Of a stretch of 64,000 bases of DNA, positions 52,627 to 63,300 are shown in pieces (positions within the stretch are counted from its first letter, which is position 1; each line of letters begins with the position of its first letter). The DNA lies in contig NZ_JAMYDU010000011.1 in the NCBI RefSeq assembly GCF_024138395.1, positions 79,964 to 143,963 on the forward strand, read 5' to 3'. The notes beneath the pieces are model-generated. The model was not told where the DNA came from and searched no databases. It was given only the letters and a program-made list of their open reading frames with translations. The position numbers were made by a program, and so were the translations under genes. The stretch comes from Pseudomonas mandelii. Its GTDB lineage: Bacteria > Pseudomonadota > Gammaproteobacteria > Pseudomonadales > Pseudomonadaceae.

Positions 52627-53895
52627 TTAGCTCCTGGTTTGAACATGGGCGACTGGGAGCTCCGCCCCTGCCGTTTGCTGTGCGCCTCGGGAAAGGCGTT
52701 TGGCCTGGTACATCGCGGCGTCGGCGGCATTGAGCAGCGCACCCGGTGTGACCCCATGATCCGGGTACACGGCAATGCCGATACTGAGTGAGGTCAGCAC
52801 TTGGGTAGTGCCCGGCAAGGGAATTGGCGCTTCCATGCTGGCAATGATTTGGTCGGCAATTCGCTCGGCGTCTTCGGTGTTGTGCAGCGGTGTCAGCAGC
52901 ACGGCAAACTCGTCGCCGCCCAGACGCGCCACCAGATCCTCTTCACGCAACTGTGCACGAACCCGGGTTGCCACGGCGATCAGCACCGCGTCGCCGGCGG
53001 CGTGACCGAAGTTATCGTTGATCTCCTTGAACCGGTCGCTGTCGAGAAACAGCACGGCCACTCGCTCATCCAACTTGCTGGCATTGCGCAAGGCACGCAT
53101 CAGGCGGCCTTCGAAAAACGCTCGATTCGGCAGTCCGGTCAGGCTGTCATGACTGGCTTGATGGGCCAGGGTTTCGTTTTCGTTTTGCAGGTGGGTCTGC
53201 CAGGATTCGAGTTCATCGAGCAAGGCATTGAAGTCGTTGCCCAGGTTGTCGAGTTCGGCAATATCGGCGGGCGGCACGCGCCGGTCGAAGGCTCGCTCGC
53301 TGCGGGCGGCGTGAGCCACAGTAGCCAGGCTGCGCAATGGGCCGATAATCCCCCGCAATTGTCGACGCGCCAGATAGAGCGCAACCCAGGCACTAATGGC
53401 GGTACACAAGACGATCCCCATCAGGCCGCTGAGCAAAAAACGCATCAGGCTGCCGCCATGACCGGTGAGCAGGATTCTGCCGATTTCCTGACCTTGATGG
53501 ACGATCGGCATGCTGATGGGTTTTTCCAGAAACGCCCGGGCGATCTGCATTTCAAGATCGGAGAGCAATCCCGTTTCCGGCCGTTGCCAACGTGCGAGCA
53601 ATTCGCCTTGCTTATCCATCACCTGTGCATAGGCCACTTCTTCAGTGGAGGCGATCAACGCCAGCGCTTCGGTGGCGGCGGCCTTATCGTCGAACACCAC
53701 CGCGGCTTCCACGGTGTAGTTAATGGAGCGGGCGATCAGATGCAGGTTGTGATCGGCATAAACCCGCAAGGCCAGAACACCCAGCAAGGTCAGTGAAACA
53801 CTGGCCATGGCCACGGCCACCAGTGCGGCGATCAAATGTCCGCGGCCGATAACCGAACCAAGGGTCGGACGGGTACGAGGTTTGAATAAACTCAT
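52627..53895 (-). CDS. yfiN: YfiN/TpbB membrane diguanylate cyclase
   Basis: This 422-aa inner-membrane protein has two transmembrane helices (about 19-44 and 155-177) around a periplasmic PAS-like domain, then HAMP (RRQLRGIIGPLRSLATVAHA) and a GGDEF domain. The active site RLGGDEF is intact, and REED five residues before it is the product-inhibition site (RxxD). It makes cyclic-di-GMP and promotes biofilm formation when released from YfiR. The start overlaps the yfiR stop (ATGA). Confidence 0.95.
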   Translation of the reverse strand: MSLFKPRTRPTLGSVIGRGHLIAALVAVAMASVSLTLLGVLALRVYADHNLHLIARSINYTVEAAVVFDDKAAATEALALIASTEEVAYAQVMDKQGELLARWQRPETGLLSDLEMQIARAFLEKPISMPIVHQGQEIGRILLTGHGGSLMRFLLSGLMGIVLCTAISAWVALYLARRQLRGIIGPLRSLATVAHAARSERAFDRRVPPADIAELDNLGNDFNALLDELESWQTHLQNENETLAHQASHDSLTGLPNRAFFEGRLMRALRNASKLDERVAVLFLDSDRFKEINDNFGHAAGDAVLIAVATRVRAQLREEDLVARLGGDEFAVLLTPLHNTEDAERIADQIIASMEAPIPLPGTTQVLTSLSIGIAVYPDHGVTPGALLNAADAAMYQAKRLSRGAQQTAGAELPVAHVQTRS

Positions 53896-54467
53896 GGTGC
53901 CGCCGGCTTGCGGCGCGACAGTTGCAGCACACTGGGATGAATGCGCACACCGCTGCGAGCGACCGAGTCGAGGTTGACCTCGAAGGACACCTGTTCATCG
54001 CCGACCCGCAAACAGAACAGACTGCCGACGGTGCACTGATCACCGCCTTCGCTGATGCTCACTACCGGGCGCCCTGTCAGCGAGGCGAATAATCGACTGC
54101 GTTCGTCGCTGGTCAGTTTGCCGATGTACACCGCATCGCATTCACCGGCAATGGTGGGGTTGTCGGCCAAAAGCCGTCGCACGGTGACAGGCCGACCCGT
54201 GGCCTGAGTAGTGCCCTTGACCAGGTCGTCGGTGTACTCGGTGGGGCCGACCACACACAGTCGCAACTGTTGGGGCTCAACAGGCCATCGGGCATAACTG
54301 AGGATCCCGAGCACCACTTGAGTAACCGATCTGGCGCGCTGATCGGCCTTGCTCACGTCTGTGTCCGGCTGAGCGAAGGCAATGCCCGTCAACAAACAGA
54401 GAAGGCCGGCAAGCAACACTTGCTTGCAGCCAACAACGCGCTCTGTCGCCCAGACAGCCACCTTCAT
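53892..54467 (-). CDS. yfiR: YfiR periplasmic repressor of YfiN
   Basis: This 192-aa protein has a signal peptide (VLLAGLLCLLTGIAFAQ) and the DUF4154-type core (SYARWPVEPQQLRLCVVG, VYIGKLTSDERSRLFASL). The cysteines in QCTVGSLFC, seven apart, match the disulfide needed for YfiR stability. It binds YfiN in the periplasm and keeps it inactive. The ATG at 54467 gives the usual length; the frame is open to 54515. First gene of the operon. Confidence 0.93.
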   Translation of the reverse strand: MKVAVWATERVVGCKQVLLAGLLCLLTGIAFAQPDTDVSKADQRARSVTQVVLGILSYARWPVEPQQLRLCVVGPTEYTDDLVKGTTQATGRPVTVRRLLADNPTIAGECDAVYIGKLTSDERSRLFASLTGRPVVSISEGGDQCTVGSLFCLRVGDEQVSFEVNLDSVARSGVRIHPSVLQLSRRKPAAP

Positions 54468-54585
54468 GCAGGGATTCTCTTCGATCGCAACGAAATGATG
54501 CCGCAACGATAGCACAGCGCCGAAACACCAGCGAGGCCACGTACGACGGCACTTCGGACAGAATCCGTCGTTTGGCGCCGCCCGC

Positions 54586-56694
54586 TCAGTGACCCGGCTC
54601 GATCCCCTCTTCCAGCTCCAGCATCAATCCGCTCAAGCGCTTGACCTTGCGGCGCACGGCCTCTTCGAATACGCCGGCGCGAGGCTCAATCAGGGTGAAC
54701 CAGTGTTTGGCCCGGGTTATTCCGGTATAGATCAGTTCCTTGGTGAGCACCGGGTTCAGGGCGTCCGGCAGAATCAACGCTGTATGGGCAAATTCCGAGC
54801 CTTGGGATTTGTGTACGGTCATGGCGTACACGGTGTCGACATCGTTGAGCCGACTTGGCAGGACAAAGCGCACTCCGCCCTGACCATCGTTGCGCGGGAA
54901 GGCTACACGCAGTACTTGCCGTCCAGCCTCGGGGCCTTCTCGTTCCGGCAGCTTGAGGGCAATACCAATATCGCCATTCATCAAACCCAGGCCATAGTCG
55001 TTGCGGGTCATCAGCACGGGCCGACCTTCGTACCACTGGTGGTCGCTATCGATCAGCCGAGCCTTGAGCAGCGCGTCGGTCACTCGCTGATTCAAGCCTT
55101 CCACACCCCAAGGCCCTTTGCGTACCGCGCACAATAGTTGGAAGGCGTCGAAAGCTTGCAGCACCACGCGAGCCCAATCGGTCCAGCATGGATCGTCGAG
55201 CGAGCTGCCGAGCGATGGCCGCTGACTGCGCAAAAGACTCAGGTAATGCCGATAACCTTGTGGCCCCTCGCTATGACCTTCGAGCAGCAAACGCTCCAGC
55301 GCCCGGTCATGCTCACCCTTGAGGGGGAGGGAAAATACGTCCTGATGGCTTCCAGCCGCCAATAACTTGCGGGCTTCCTCAGGTTGCTGCCGATTGACCC
55401 AACGGGCCAACTGGCCAATGCCGCTGCCTTCGCCGAAGCGCCGTGAGTGACGCAACATCACGACTTGCTGAGCCAGGGGATGCGTTCCGTTAATATCTTC
55501 GTGCAAACCGCTGGTACGCAGGTTTTCACCGCTGACCGCCTCGAGCCAGTGGCGTGTCTGCGGACTGTACCAACCGCCTTCGGCGTCGCGGCACAAATCA
55601 CCCAGGACGGCACCGGCCTCTACCGACGCCAGTTGATCCTTATCGCCGAGCAGCACCAGACGGGCGTGGGCCGGCAATGCGTCGAGCAGATTGGCCATCA
55701 TTTCCAGGTCGATCATCGAGGCTTCGTCCACCACCAATACATCCAGCGGCAAGCGATTGCCGGCATGATGCCGGAAATGCCGGGTGCCTGGACGACTGCC
55801 GAGCAAACGGTGCACGGTAGTCACCTCCGACGGGATCTTCTCCCGCACTGTTTCAGCAACTTCCAAGGTTTGAACCTGTTGGCTGATGGACTCGGTCAAT
55901 CGTGCGGCAGCTTTGCCAGTGGGTGCCGCGAGACGAATGCGCAGCGGTTTACCGGCCTCCACCGCTGGCGCCTGGAGCAATGCAAGCAAACGCACCACCG
56001 TGGTGGTTTTACCGGTTCCCGGGCCGCCGGTGACGATGCTGAATGCACTACGGGTAGCGAGGGCACAAGCGAGTTTTTGCCAGTCGATCACTTCATCAGG
56101 CCTGGCCGGACCGAACAGGCCCGTCAGGCGTTGAGGCAAATCACTCGGTGTTGTTTCATGTGCTGTCAGACGCTGATGCAGGGCGTTATCGATGCGCCTT
56201 TCGTAAGCCCAATAGCGGCGCAGGTACAGGCGTTTACCCGACAGCACTAATGGTCGGTGTTGCGCGGCCTCACGCCCGTCGACGGCCAGCGCCACCAGAC
56301 GGCTGGACGCCAGAACCTTGCACCAATGAGCACCGTCCAGCGCCTCAAGCAATTGCGACGGCAGCAACATCGCGCCACTTTGCAGATCACCTTCCGGCGG
56401 CAGCGACAGCGCGAAGTCCGGCTCTTTCAGCGTCTCGAACAGATCGAGGCAAACATGGCCGTGACCCAACTGGTGGCTGGTCAACGCCGCGGCAAGCAGC
56501 ACCAACGGATCATCGTCGGGGGCGAGTTCGTGGAGAAAGGCGACGAAGGCCTTGTCCAGCGCCCGCAGCCAACCGCGTTCAACCCAGCGTGTGAGCAGCA
56601 GCAACAAGTCATCTGCGCGACTCAGCGGGGCCAGATCCGCCAGACTTTCGGCCGCCAATGGCGTGGGCAGCAAATCGGCGAAGGTGCGACTCAT
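54586..56694 (-). CDS. recD: Exodeoxyribonuclease V alpha subunit
   Basis: This 702-aa superfamily-1 helicase has Walker A VTGGPGTGKTTTVVRLLALL, DVLVVDEASMIDLEMM, LLGDKDQLASVEAGA and, near the end, TVHKSQGSEFAH (motif V/VI region). RecD is the fast 5'-3' motor of RecBCD. It overlaps recB by 4 bp and is last in the recC-recB-recD order usual in Pseudomonas. Confidence 0.95.
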   Translation of the reverse strand: MSRTFADLLPTPLAAESLADLAPLSRADDLLLLLTRWVERGWLRALDKAFVAFLHELAPDDDPLVLLAAALTSHQLGHGHVCLDLFETLKEPDFALSLPPEGDLQSGAMLLPSQLLEALDGAHWCKVLASSRLVALAVDGREAAQHRPLVLSGKRLYLRRYWAYERRIDNALHQRLTAHETTPSDLPQRLTGLFGPARPDEVIDWQKLACALATRSAFSIVTGGPGTGKTTTVVRLLALLQAPAVEAGKPLRIRLAAPTGKAAARLTESISQQVQTLEVAETVREKIPSEVTTVHRLLGSRPGTRHFRHHAGNRLPLDVLVVDEASMIDLEMMANLLDALPAHARLVLLGDKDQLASVEAGAVLGDLCRDAEGGWYSPQTRHWLEAVSGENLRTSGLHEDINGTHPLAQQVVMLRHSRRFGEGSGIGQLARWVNRQQPEEARKLLAAGSHQDVFSLPLKGEHDRALERLLLEGHSEGPQGYRHYLSLLRSQRPSLGSSLDDPCWTDWARVVLQAFDAFQLLCAVRKGPWGVEGLNQRVTDALLKARLIDSDHQWYEGRPVLMTRNDYGLGLMNGDIGIALKLPEREGPEAGRQVLRVAFPRNDGQGGVRFVLPSRLNDVDTVYAMTVHKSQGSEFAHTALILPDALNPVLTKELIYTGITRAKHWFTLIEPRAGVFEEAVRRKVKRLSGLMLELEEGIEPGH

Positions 56695-59600
56695 AGCAGT
56701 ACTCCCTGTTCCCAGGCGGGTTCGGCCTTGGGCTCTGGCTTGCCCTGGAACAACCGGTCCAGACGCTCGATCAGCTCCCGTGGCGGGCGGGCGAAATACA
56801 CGCCCTGGCTGGCCGCGCGAGTACCGCGAAGGAACAGGTACAACGCCCCTCCGACATGCCGGTCGTAATCGTAATCGACCAGCCGCGCCTTGAGCTGACG
56901 ATGCAGGGCGAGCAGGTACAAGACATATTGCAGGTCGTAACGGTTATCCAGAATCGACTGCTCCATGGCCTGCTCGGTATAGGCCGCGTCATCGAGGCCC
57001 AGCCAGTTGGATTTGTAGTCGGCGACGTAATAACGACCGTCGTGCTCGAACGTCAGGTCGATGAAGCCTTTGAACATGCCATTGAGCAGCACCGGTTCGG
57101 CGGCCACCCTGGCCACGCCGTTGTGGGTGTATTGGCGCACCAGTTCATCAAGTTTGAGCACATCGACTTTGTGACTGGCGAACCAGAATTCCATTTCGAC
57201 CCGGTATTGGGTCAGTTGCTCAAACACCACGGGTGCCTGTCCGCCACCAATGTGCAGCGGAGATTTGAGCAGGTGCTGTAGCCAGTCACTCAACGTCGTA
57301 ATCCAGCCTTCCCAGCCACGGCGATTGCAGCGGCGGGCGATGGCGTCCTCCACAGCTTGTGGTGCAGCGGCAAAACCTTCGTCACCGGCCCACTCAAGCA
57401 ATCCATGGAGAAAAGTGCCGGGGTTCGGTCCGCGAGGAAATCGATGGATATCAGCGCCTCCCGCAATCACTTCTCGCGGCGCTTGCGGATCGAGACGTTC
57501 GTCGTCAAAAAGCTTTTGTGCTTGCGGGCTCTCCGGAGCTTCGTCACTGCCCACGCTCAGACTGTCGCCAATGCGCAAGGCGCTGTAGGAGGCAATCCAC
57601 CAGTTTTCGCTGGCCTTGCGCTTGGGTGTCAGCGGCGCAAGCAAGGTCGCTTCATTGCGCGGCGGATGGTAGTGCTCAGCGCTAGCTTCAGGCATTTCGC
57701 TGGAGTTCAGCGCCGGGCAGTCTTGCTGCAAATCTTCCAGCCAGCGTCGCAACCCTGCCGACTCGGCCAATGGCGCACCACCGCCCAGCAGATAACCCAA
57801 CGCTGAAAGGTGCAACATCGAGCCATTGTTATTGCCGCGCTTGAGGTCCGTCACACCGAGCCAGCAGGCATGTTGTGCCCGGGTCAGGGCAACATAAAGC
57901 AGCCTAAGATCCTCGGCCAAGCGCTCATCATCGGCCTGGGCGACCAACTCCGGCGTCGGCTTCAAACTCACTTGAGCGTTGCCCTTCGCGTCGTGGTAAT
58001 ACAAGGGCAAACGGCTGCCATCCACCGGTTTTGCCGAGCAAACGAACGGTAGAAACACCAATGGATATTCAAGCCCTTTGGATTTGTGGATGGTCACAAC
58101 CTTGACCAGTTGCTCGTCGCTTTCCAGGCGCAGGATCTGTTCTTCGCCAGCCTGACCGGACAACGCCAGATGCTCGGACAAATGACGGATCAAGGCTTGC
58201 TCGCCATCAAGCTCGGCGGCGGCCTGCTGTAGCAGCTCGGACAAGTGCAGCAGGTTGGTCAGCACCCGCTCGCCATCGTTGCGCGCGATCAACGCCTGAG
58301 GCAGTCGGAAGTCGTGCAACAAACGTCGCAGCATTGGCAGCACGCCCTGCTTGCGCCAGAGCTCGCGATAACCGCGGAATTGCATGACCCGCGCTTCCCA
58401 AGCCAGTTCGTCCTGATTCAACCGTTCCAATTCAGCCAGCGAAAGGTTCAGCGTGATGCAGGCCAGCGCGGCACGGAGGGGGCGCTCGACATCTGGTTCG
58501 GCACACGCCTTGAGCCAGGTCAGCAGGTCATGGGCCTCCTGCGCGGCGAACACGGAGTCCTTGTCTGACAGGTAAACACTGCGCACGCCGCGGGCCGAAA
58601 GTTCGCCACGCACGGCTTGGGCCTCCTTGCCGTCGCGCACCAGAATTGCAATATCCGATGGCAGCAGACCTTTGAAGCCCTTACCGTCCTGGATGAAGCC
58701 AGCACGGTCTTGCTGGCCACCATTGAGCAGCGCGGTAACTTCACTGGCGCAGGCAGCGGCCAGTTGTTGTCGATACACCGCTCCAGACAGAGGCTGATCA
58801 GCGGACAGGTGCCAGATGTTCAGGGCCGGTACAACCTGACCATCAATGTGCAGGACTTCTTTTCGCCCTTGGGATTCGACGGGCAGGAACGGTACCGGAT
58901 TTTCGCCATTCTTCTCACGAAAGAGGAACGCTCCGCGTCCCTGCTCACGAGATTCGGCGCGCTCGAACACATGGTTCACCGCGTTGACCATGCCATGACT
59001 GGAACGGAAGTTGGTGCCCAGGGTATGCAGGCGGCCAGTGGTGGCCTGGCGGGCGCGCAGGTAGGTATAGATGTCGGCCCCGCGGAAGGCATATATCGCC
59101 TGCTTCGGGTCACCGATCAGAAACAGACCGGTTTCAGGATTGTTGTCTTCGATGCGATAAATGCTCTCGAAGATTCGATACTGCACCGGGTCGGTGTCCT
59201 GGAATTCGTCGATCAACGCGACTGGGAACTGCTCGCGGATCAGTGTTGCCAGGCGCTCACCGCCTTCGGACTGCAAAGCCGCATCAAGGCGCAGCAGCAT
59301 GTCATCAAAGCCCATTTCCGCGCGACGACGCTTTTCTTCCTCGAACCGTGCACCGACCCAGTGGGCGGCGTGTTGCAGCACGGCGGCATCGGGGGTCGGC
59401 AAACCATCGAGACTGGCCTTGAGAGCGGGCATCGCATCGAGACCGGGATGACGGGGGACTTCACCCTTCCAGGCTTCAGCCATGCCATCGGGAGTCAGAC
59501 GAGTGAAGCCGGTGCCAATGTCCAGTTGCTCGAGAGACTCATCTTCGGCCCAGGCACGGAGCTTTTCGAACCAGGGTTCGAAGTAGCGCGGCTGCATCTT

Positions 59601-60380
59601 GCGGCCATCGACGCTCTTGCTTGTGACGCCCTGGTGACAGATGGCAAGCAACTCATCCGCCCATTGGCGCCAGGGCATCTTGAGTTCAAGCAAAGCGGCC
59701 CGTCGCTCCTGCAGGCACTCGGCAATCAACTCGGCAGGCTCTTTACCTTCAACACTGTCACGCTCACTGGCGAACAACCCACGCACTCGCGGCAGTAACG
59801 CCGCCGGGCCGCCCCAATTGCCGCGAACCCAGTTCAGTGCATCGCCTTGCATCGGGTAGCAGAACAGTCGCCAGTAGTCGCGCAGGACTTCGCCGAGCAA
59901 ATCGCTGTGATCGGTTTCCAGGGTCTGGGTGAACAGGCTGCCACTGTCGAACGCGTGTTCGCGCAGCATGCGCTGGCACCAACTGTGGATGGTCGATACC
60001 GCCGCTTCATCCATCCACTGGGCGGCAATGTCCAGACGGTTTGCACAACCGGACCACTGTTCGGGAAGGTACTGCTCGCGCAATTCGGCAATGAGGCCAT
60101 CCGGTGCCGGTGTCTCATCGCGGAAAAACCGTGCGGCTTCAGCCAGCCGAGTGCGAATACGTTCGCGCAGTTCTTTGGTCGCCGCATCGGTGAAGGTCAC
60201 CACGAGGATTTGCGGCGGCAGCAATTCACGGCCAAAACCGCTCGATTCGCCGCCGTGGCCAAGGACCAGACGCAAGTACAGCGCAGAAATGGTGAAGGTC
60301 TTGCCGGTACCGGCGCTGGCTTCGATCAGTTGGCTGCCACGCAGAGGGAATGCCAGGGCCAGCGGTGTTTTCGTGGTCAT
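56691..60380 (-). CDS. recB: Exodeoxyribonuclease V beta subunit
   Basis: This 1229-aa UvrD-like helicase with a C-terminal nuclease has Walker A IEASAGTGKTFTISALYLRL, ALIDEFQDTDPVQYRIF and VVTIHKSKGLEYPLVFLPF for the helicase. The nuclease part shows FKGFIDLTFEHDGRYYVADY followed by KSNWLG, the RecB-type D...D-x-K active site. It loads RecA and degrades ends as part of RecBCD. The ATG at 60380 has GAGGAGG upstream and overlaps the recC stop (ATGA). Confidence 0.96.
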   Translation of the reverse strand: MTTKTPLALAFPLRGSQLIEASAGTGKTFTISALYLRLVLGHGGESSGFGRELLPPQILVVTFTDAATKELRERIRTRLAEAARFFRDETPAPDGLIAELREQYLPEQWSGCANRLDIAAQWMDEAAVSTIHSWCQRMLREHAFDSGSLFTQTLETDHSDLLGEVLRDYWRLFCYPMQGDALNWVRGNWGGPAALLPRVRGLFASERDSVEGKEPAELIAECLQERRAALLELKMPWRQWADELLAICHQGVTSKSVDGRKMQPRYFEPWFEKLRAWAEDESLEQLDIGTGFTRLTPDGMAEAWKGEVPRHPGLDAMPALKASLDGLPTPDAAVLQHAAHWVGARFEEEKRRRAEMGFDDMLLRLDAALQSEGGERLATLIREQFPVALIDEFQDTDPVQYRIFESIYRIEDNNPETGLFLIGDPKQAIYAFRGADIYTYLRARQATTGRLHTLGTNFRSSHGMVNAVNHVFERAESREQGRGAFLFREKNGENPVPFLPVESQGRKEVLHIDGQVVPALNIWHLSADQPLSGAVYRQQLAAACASEVTALLNGGQQDRAGFIQDGKGFKGLLPSDIAILVRDGKEAQAVRGELSARGVRSVYLSDKDSVFAAQEAHDLLTWLKACAEPDVERPLRAALACITLNLSLAELERLNQDELAWEARVMQFRGYRELWRKQGVLPMLRRLLHDFRLPQALIARNDGERVLTNLLHLSELLQQAAAELDGEQALIRHLSEHLALSGQAGEEQILRLESDEQLVKVVTIHKSKGLEYPLVFLPFVCSAKPVDGSRLPLYYHDAKGNAQVSLKPTPELVAQADDERLAEDLRLLYVALTRAQHACWLGVTDLKRGNNNGSMLHLSALGYLLGGGAPLAESAGLRRWLEDLQQDCPALNSSEMPEASAEHYHPPRNEATLLAPLTPKRKASENWWIASYSALRIGDSLSVGSDEAPESPQAQKLFDDERLDPQAPREVIAGGADIHRFPRGPNPGTFLHGLLEWAGDEGFAAAPQAVEDAIARRCNRRGWEGWITTLSDWLQHLLKSPLHIGGGQAPVVFEQLTQYRVEMEFWFASHKVDVLKLDELVRQYTHNGVARVAAEPVLLNGMFKGFIDLTFEHDGRYYVADYKSNWLGLDDAAYTEQAMEQSILDNRYDLQYVLYLLALHRQLKARLVDYDYDRHVGGALYLFLRGTRAASQGVYFARPPRELIERLDRLFQGKPEPKAEPAWEQGVLL

Positions 60381-63300
60381 GAGCGCGCCTCCTCGCTGGT
60401 CGATGAACGCCACGAAGCTTCAAACAGCGGCCGATACAAAGCGTCGCACCAATCGGGGAAGGTCTCGTCGGCAATCAGCGCATCGTAATCGGCGAATTGC
60501 CGAGCGAGCGCCGGGCTTTCGCGACGCTCGCCGTCCGTGGTTTGGCCGTCGCCTTCATAGGCCTTGCGGGCAGCGGCGTCAGCTTTGGCCGGGTCGGTTT
60601 GAGCGAGCCAGGCGAACGCTGTTTTTACTGCAATCGGCAGCGGCTGGCGCATGCCCGTTTGCCAGGCCAACAACAGATCACCCAGAATCCGGGATGCTGC
60701 AGCCTCCGCCATCGGACCGAGCAGCAAACTGTCGTCGTTGGCCACCAGCGCGGTTGTCATCGGCATGCCGCTGGCACATGCAACCAGGTGATTGACCCAA
60801 GGTCGCGTCAGACGATGCCATTTGCGAGCCTTGATCGAACCGATGCTGTTGGGAATCGTAGTCACCGACAACAATCCACCATCTGCGCGTTGATGCAGAC
60901 CACTGAGCCAGCCCTCCAGACGCAATCCTTGTAGCTCCAGACTCACCGGCAACGCACTGGTGAGCGGGTTTGGCCATAACGCTAGAAGTTGCTGATAGCG
61001 CAGCAGCAGATCCGGCAGCGGCTCGATCAACTCTCGCTGAAGACATTCGCCAAAACCGGCCATGGGCAAGAGCCCGCTGTTTTGCAGGCGTTTTGCCTGC
61101 GCCTCCAGAACCTGATCGGTCTGGTCCAATTGCCCCAGTGCCGCTTCGAGCAAGCTGTCACTGAGGCTATAGCGTTGCAACGCGTCGAGTACGAATGGCT
61201 CTTCATCTGCCAAAGGCACTTCGGCAGCCTCGAAGAACACTTTGAGCCGCTGGCTGAAGAAATGTCGTACAGGGTTGCGCAGAAAATCCTGCAACTGACC
61301 CAGGCTCAGCGGTTCGTCCTGGACGTAGGGTTCAAGCACTTCGATATCAGTCGCCCGATCACTGGTTTGATGAAGAACCTGCCACTCGCTGGCGTAGCTG
61401 AATAGATCATCGCCTTCGTGAAAGTAGCGAGCGCTGAAAGGTTGCAGCGGGTGTTCCTGAGTCATGGATTCAAGCAGGTCATCATTGTCATCGTGCAGTC
61501 GCCAGCCACTACCGAGATGGTCACGCAACTGCCCTATCAACACCGAAGCAGGGCGCTCGCTGTTGTCCCGAATACTGCGGCCAACCCAGCTGATATAGAG
61601 TTGGTCGCCTGCGGACAACAATGCTTCCAGCAACAGATAGCGATCATCTTCGCGTCGGGAACGATCACCGGGGCGGTAGTCACTGCCCATCAGATCGAAA
61701 TCCAGCGGCGGCTGCGCGCGAGGATAATCGCCGTCATTCATGCCAAGCAGGCAGACCAGTTTGAAGGGGATCGCTCGCATGGGCATCAAGGTACAGAAGT
61801 TAACGGCCCCGGCGAGGAAACGCTGGGACAGGCGACCTTGGTCGAGACCCGCCAGCCAGGCTTCCCGGACTACGGTCAGCGGTAATTCGTCCTGCAAACC
61901 TACAGACTCGCAGGTATCGAGCCAGGTCTCACGCAGCTCTTCGAGTTGGGCCAACAAATAGTCGTCATGCTCGTTACTGGCCAGGAAAAACAACTGCACC
62001 AAAGCTTGCAACCGCGAACCCCATTGTTTGGGCGCTGCAGGTTGAGTGAGTTCCTGATGGGCAACTTCCAGAGCATCCAGCAGTGCCACCAAAGGACCTA
62101 TGAGCGCGGCATCCAGACCACCGATTTCATCGTAGGGTTCGATACCCTCACAGGCACTGGCGCTGCCCACGGCATAACCCAGCAGCATCCGTCGCAGACC
62201 GAAACGCCAACTGTTTTGCTCCAGTTCTTCAGGCAGGCCCAGACCCGCGCGCTGCTCGGCGTTCATCCCCCAGCGGATGCCTGCGCCTTCAATCCAGCGA
62301 TGCAAGGTCGGGAGGTCACGTTCCTCTACGCCAAACCGAGCGCGTAATGCCGGAACGTCGAGCAGATCGAGGATCTCGCTGACAGGGAAGCGACTGTCGG
62401 GCAGTTTGAGCAGATGCTCGACAACGATCAGTAGCGGGTCACGACCGCGCTGGCCTTGATCCGCAAGCGTGAAAGGAATGAAGCGCGGATCAAAGCGATC
62501 AAGCTGACCAAAGACAGCACGGATGTGCGGGGCATAACTGTCGATGTCCGGGACCATCACGATTACGTCGCGAGGCCTCAGGTCTGGGTCAGCACTGAAT
62601 CGTGCGAGCAACTGATCGTGGAGTATTTCCACTTCACGTTGAGCGCTATGGGCGATGTGAAAACGGATCGATTCGTCCTTCTTCAGATCGACAGCAGGCC
62701 AACGTTCGCGAGTTTCGTTCAGAGGACGCAATTCCAGGATGTCGTCCTGCAACTGATTGAGCATGTTCTGTGGCAGGTTCTCGCTGAACAGGTCGATACG
62801 CCCGTCGCGAAATGCTGAGCGATAGCTATTGGGATCGTCGTAGCTGTCGAGCAGATTAATGTAATCCCGCCCCTGCTTTCCCCACGCTGCCAGCAGCGGA
62901 TGGGCATGCTGATGGAGCGTTTGCGAGTCGAGCACAACCGGCATGCCGCTCTTGCGAGCCTGACGCTTGTACTGATGTCGCAAGAGATCTTTATCGGCGA
63001 CGATGTCCGCCCAATGGTGACGACATGGGTTGTGTACACACAGCAAAACCTGGCTGAATCGAGCAAGCCCGGCAAGCGCTTCCAGGGCTTGAGCAGGCAG
63101 GGAAGAGATCCCGAAAACAATCACCCGTGAAGGCAATCCGCTGGGCGCTACGTCTAGACTATTGATGCGTTCGATAAAGCGTTGGTGCACGCCTGCACGG
63201 CTTTGCGCCATGCCTTGTTCACCGACATCCAGCAACAGCGCACGCCATAGCTCAGCCTGCCAGCAGTTGGCCGGGGTCAGGGCTTTGGCTTCGCCTCTGC

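Noticed and set aside
58617..59798. 393-codon plus-strand frame inside recB
   Set aside because: Antisense to recB, no start signal and no domain.
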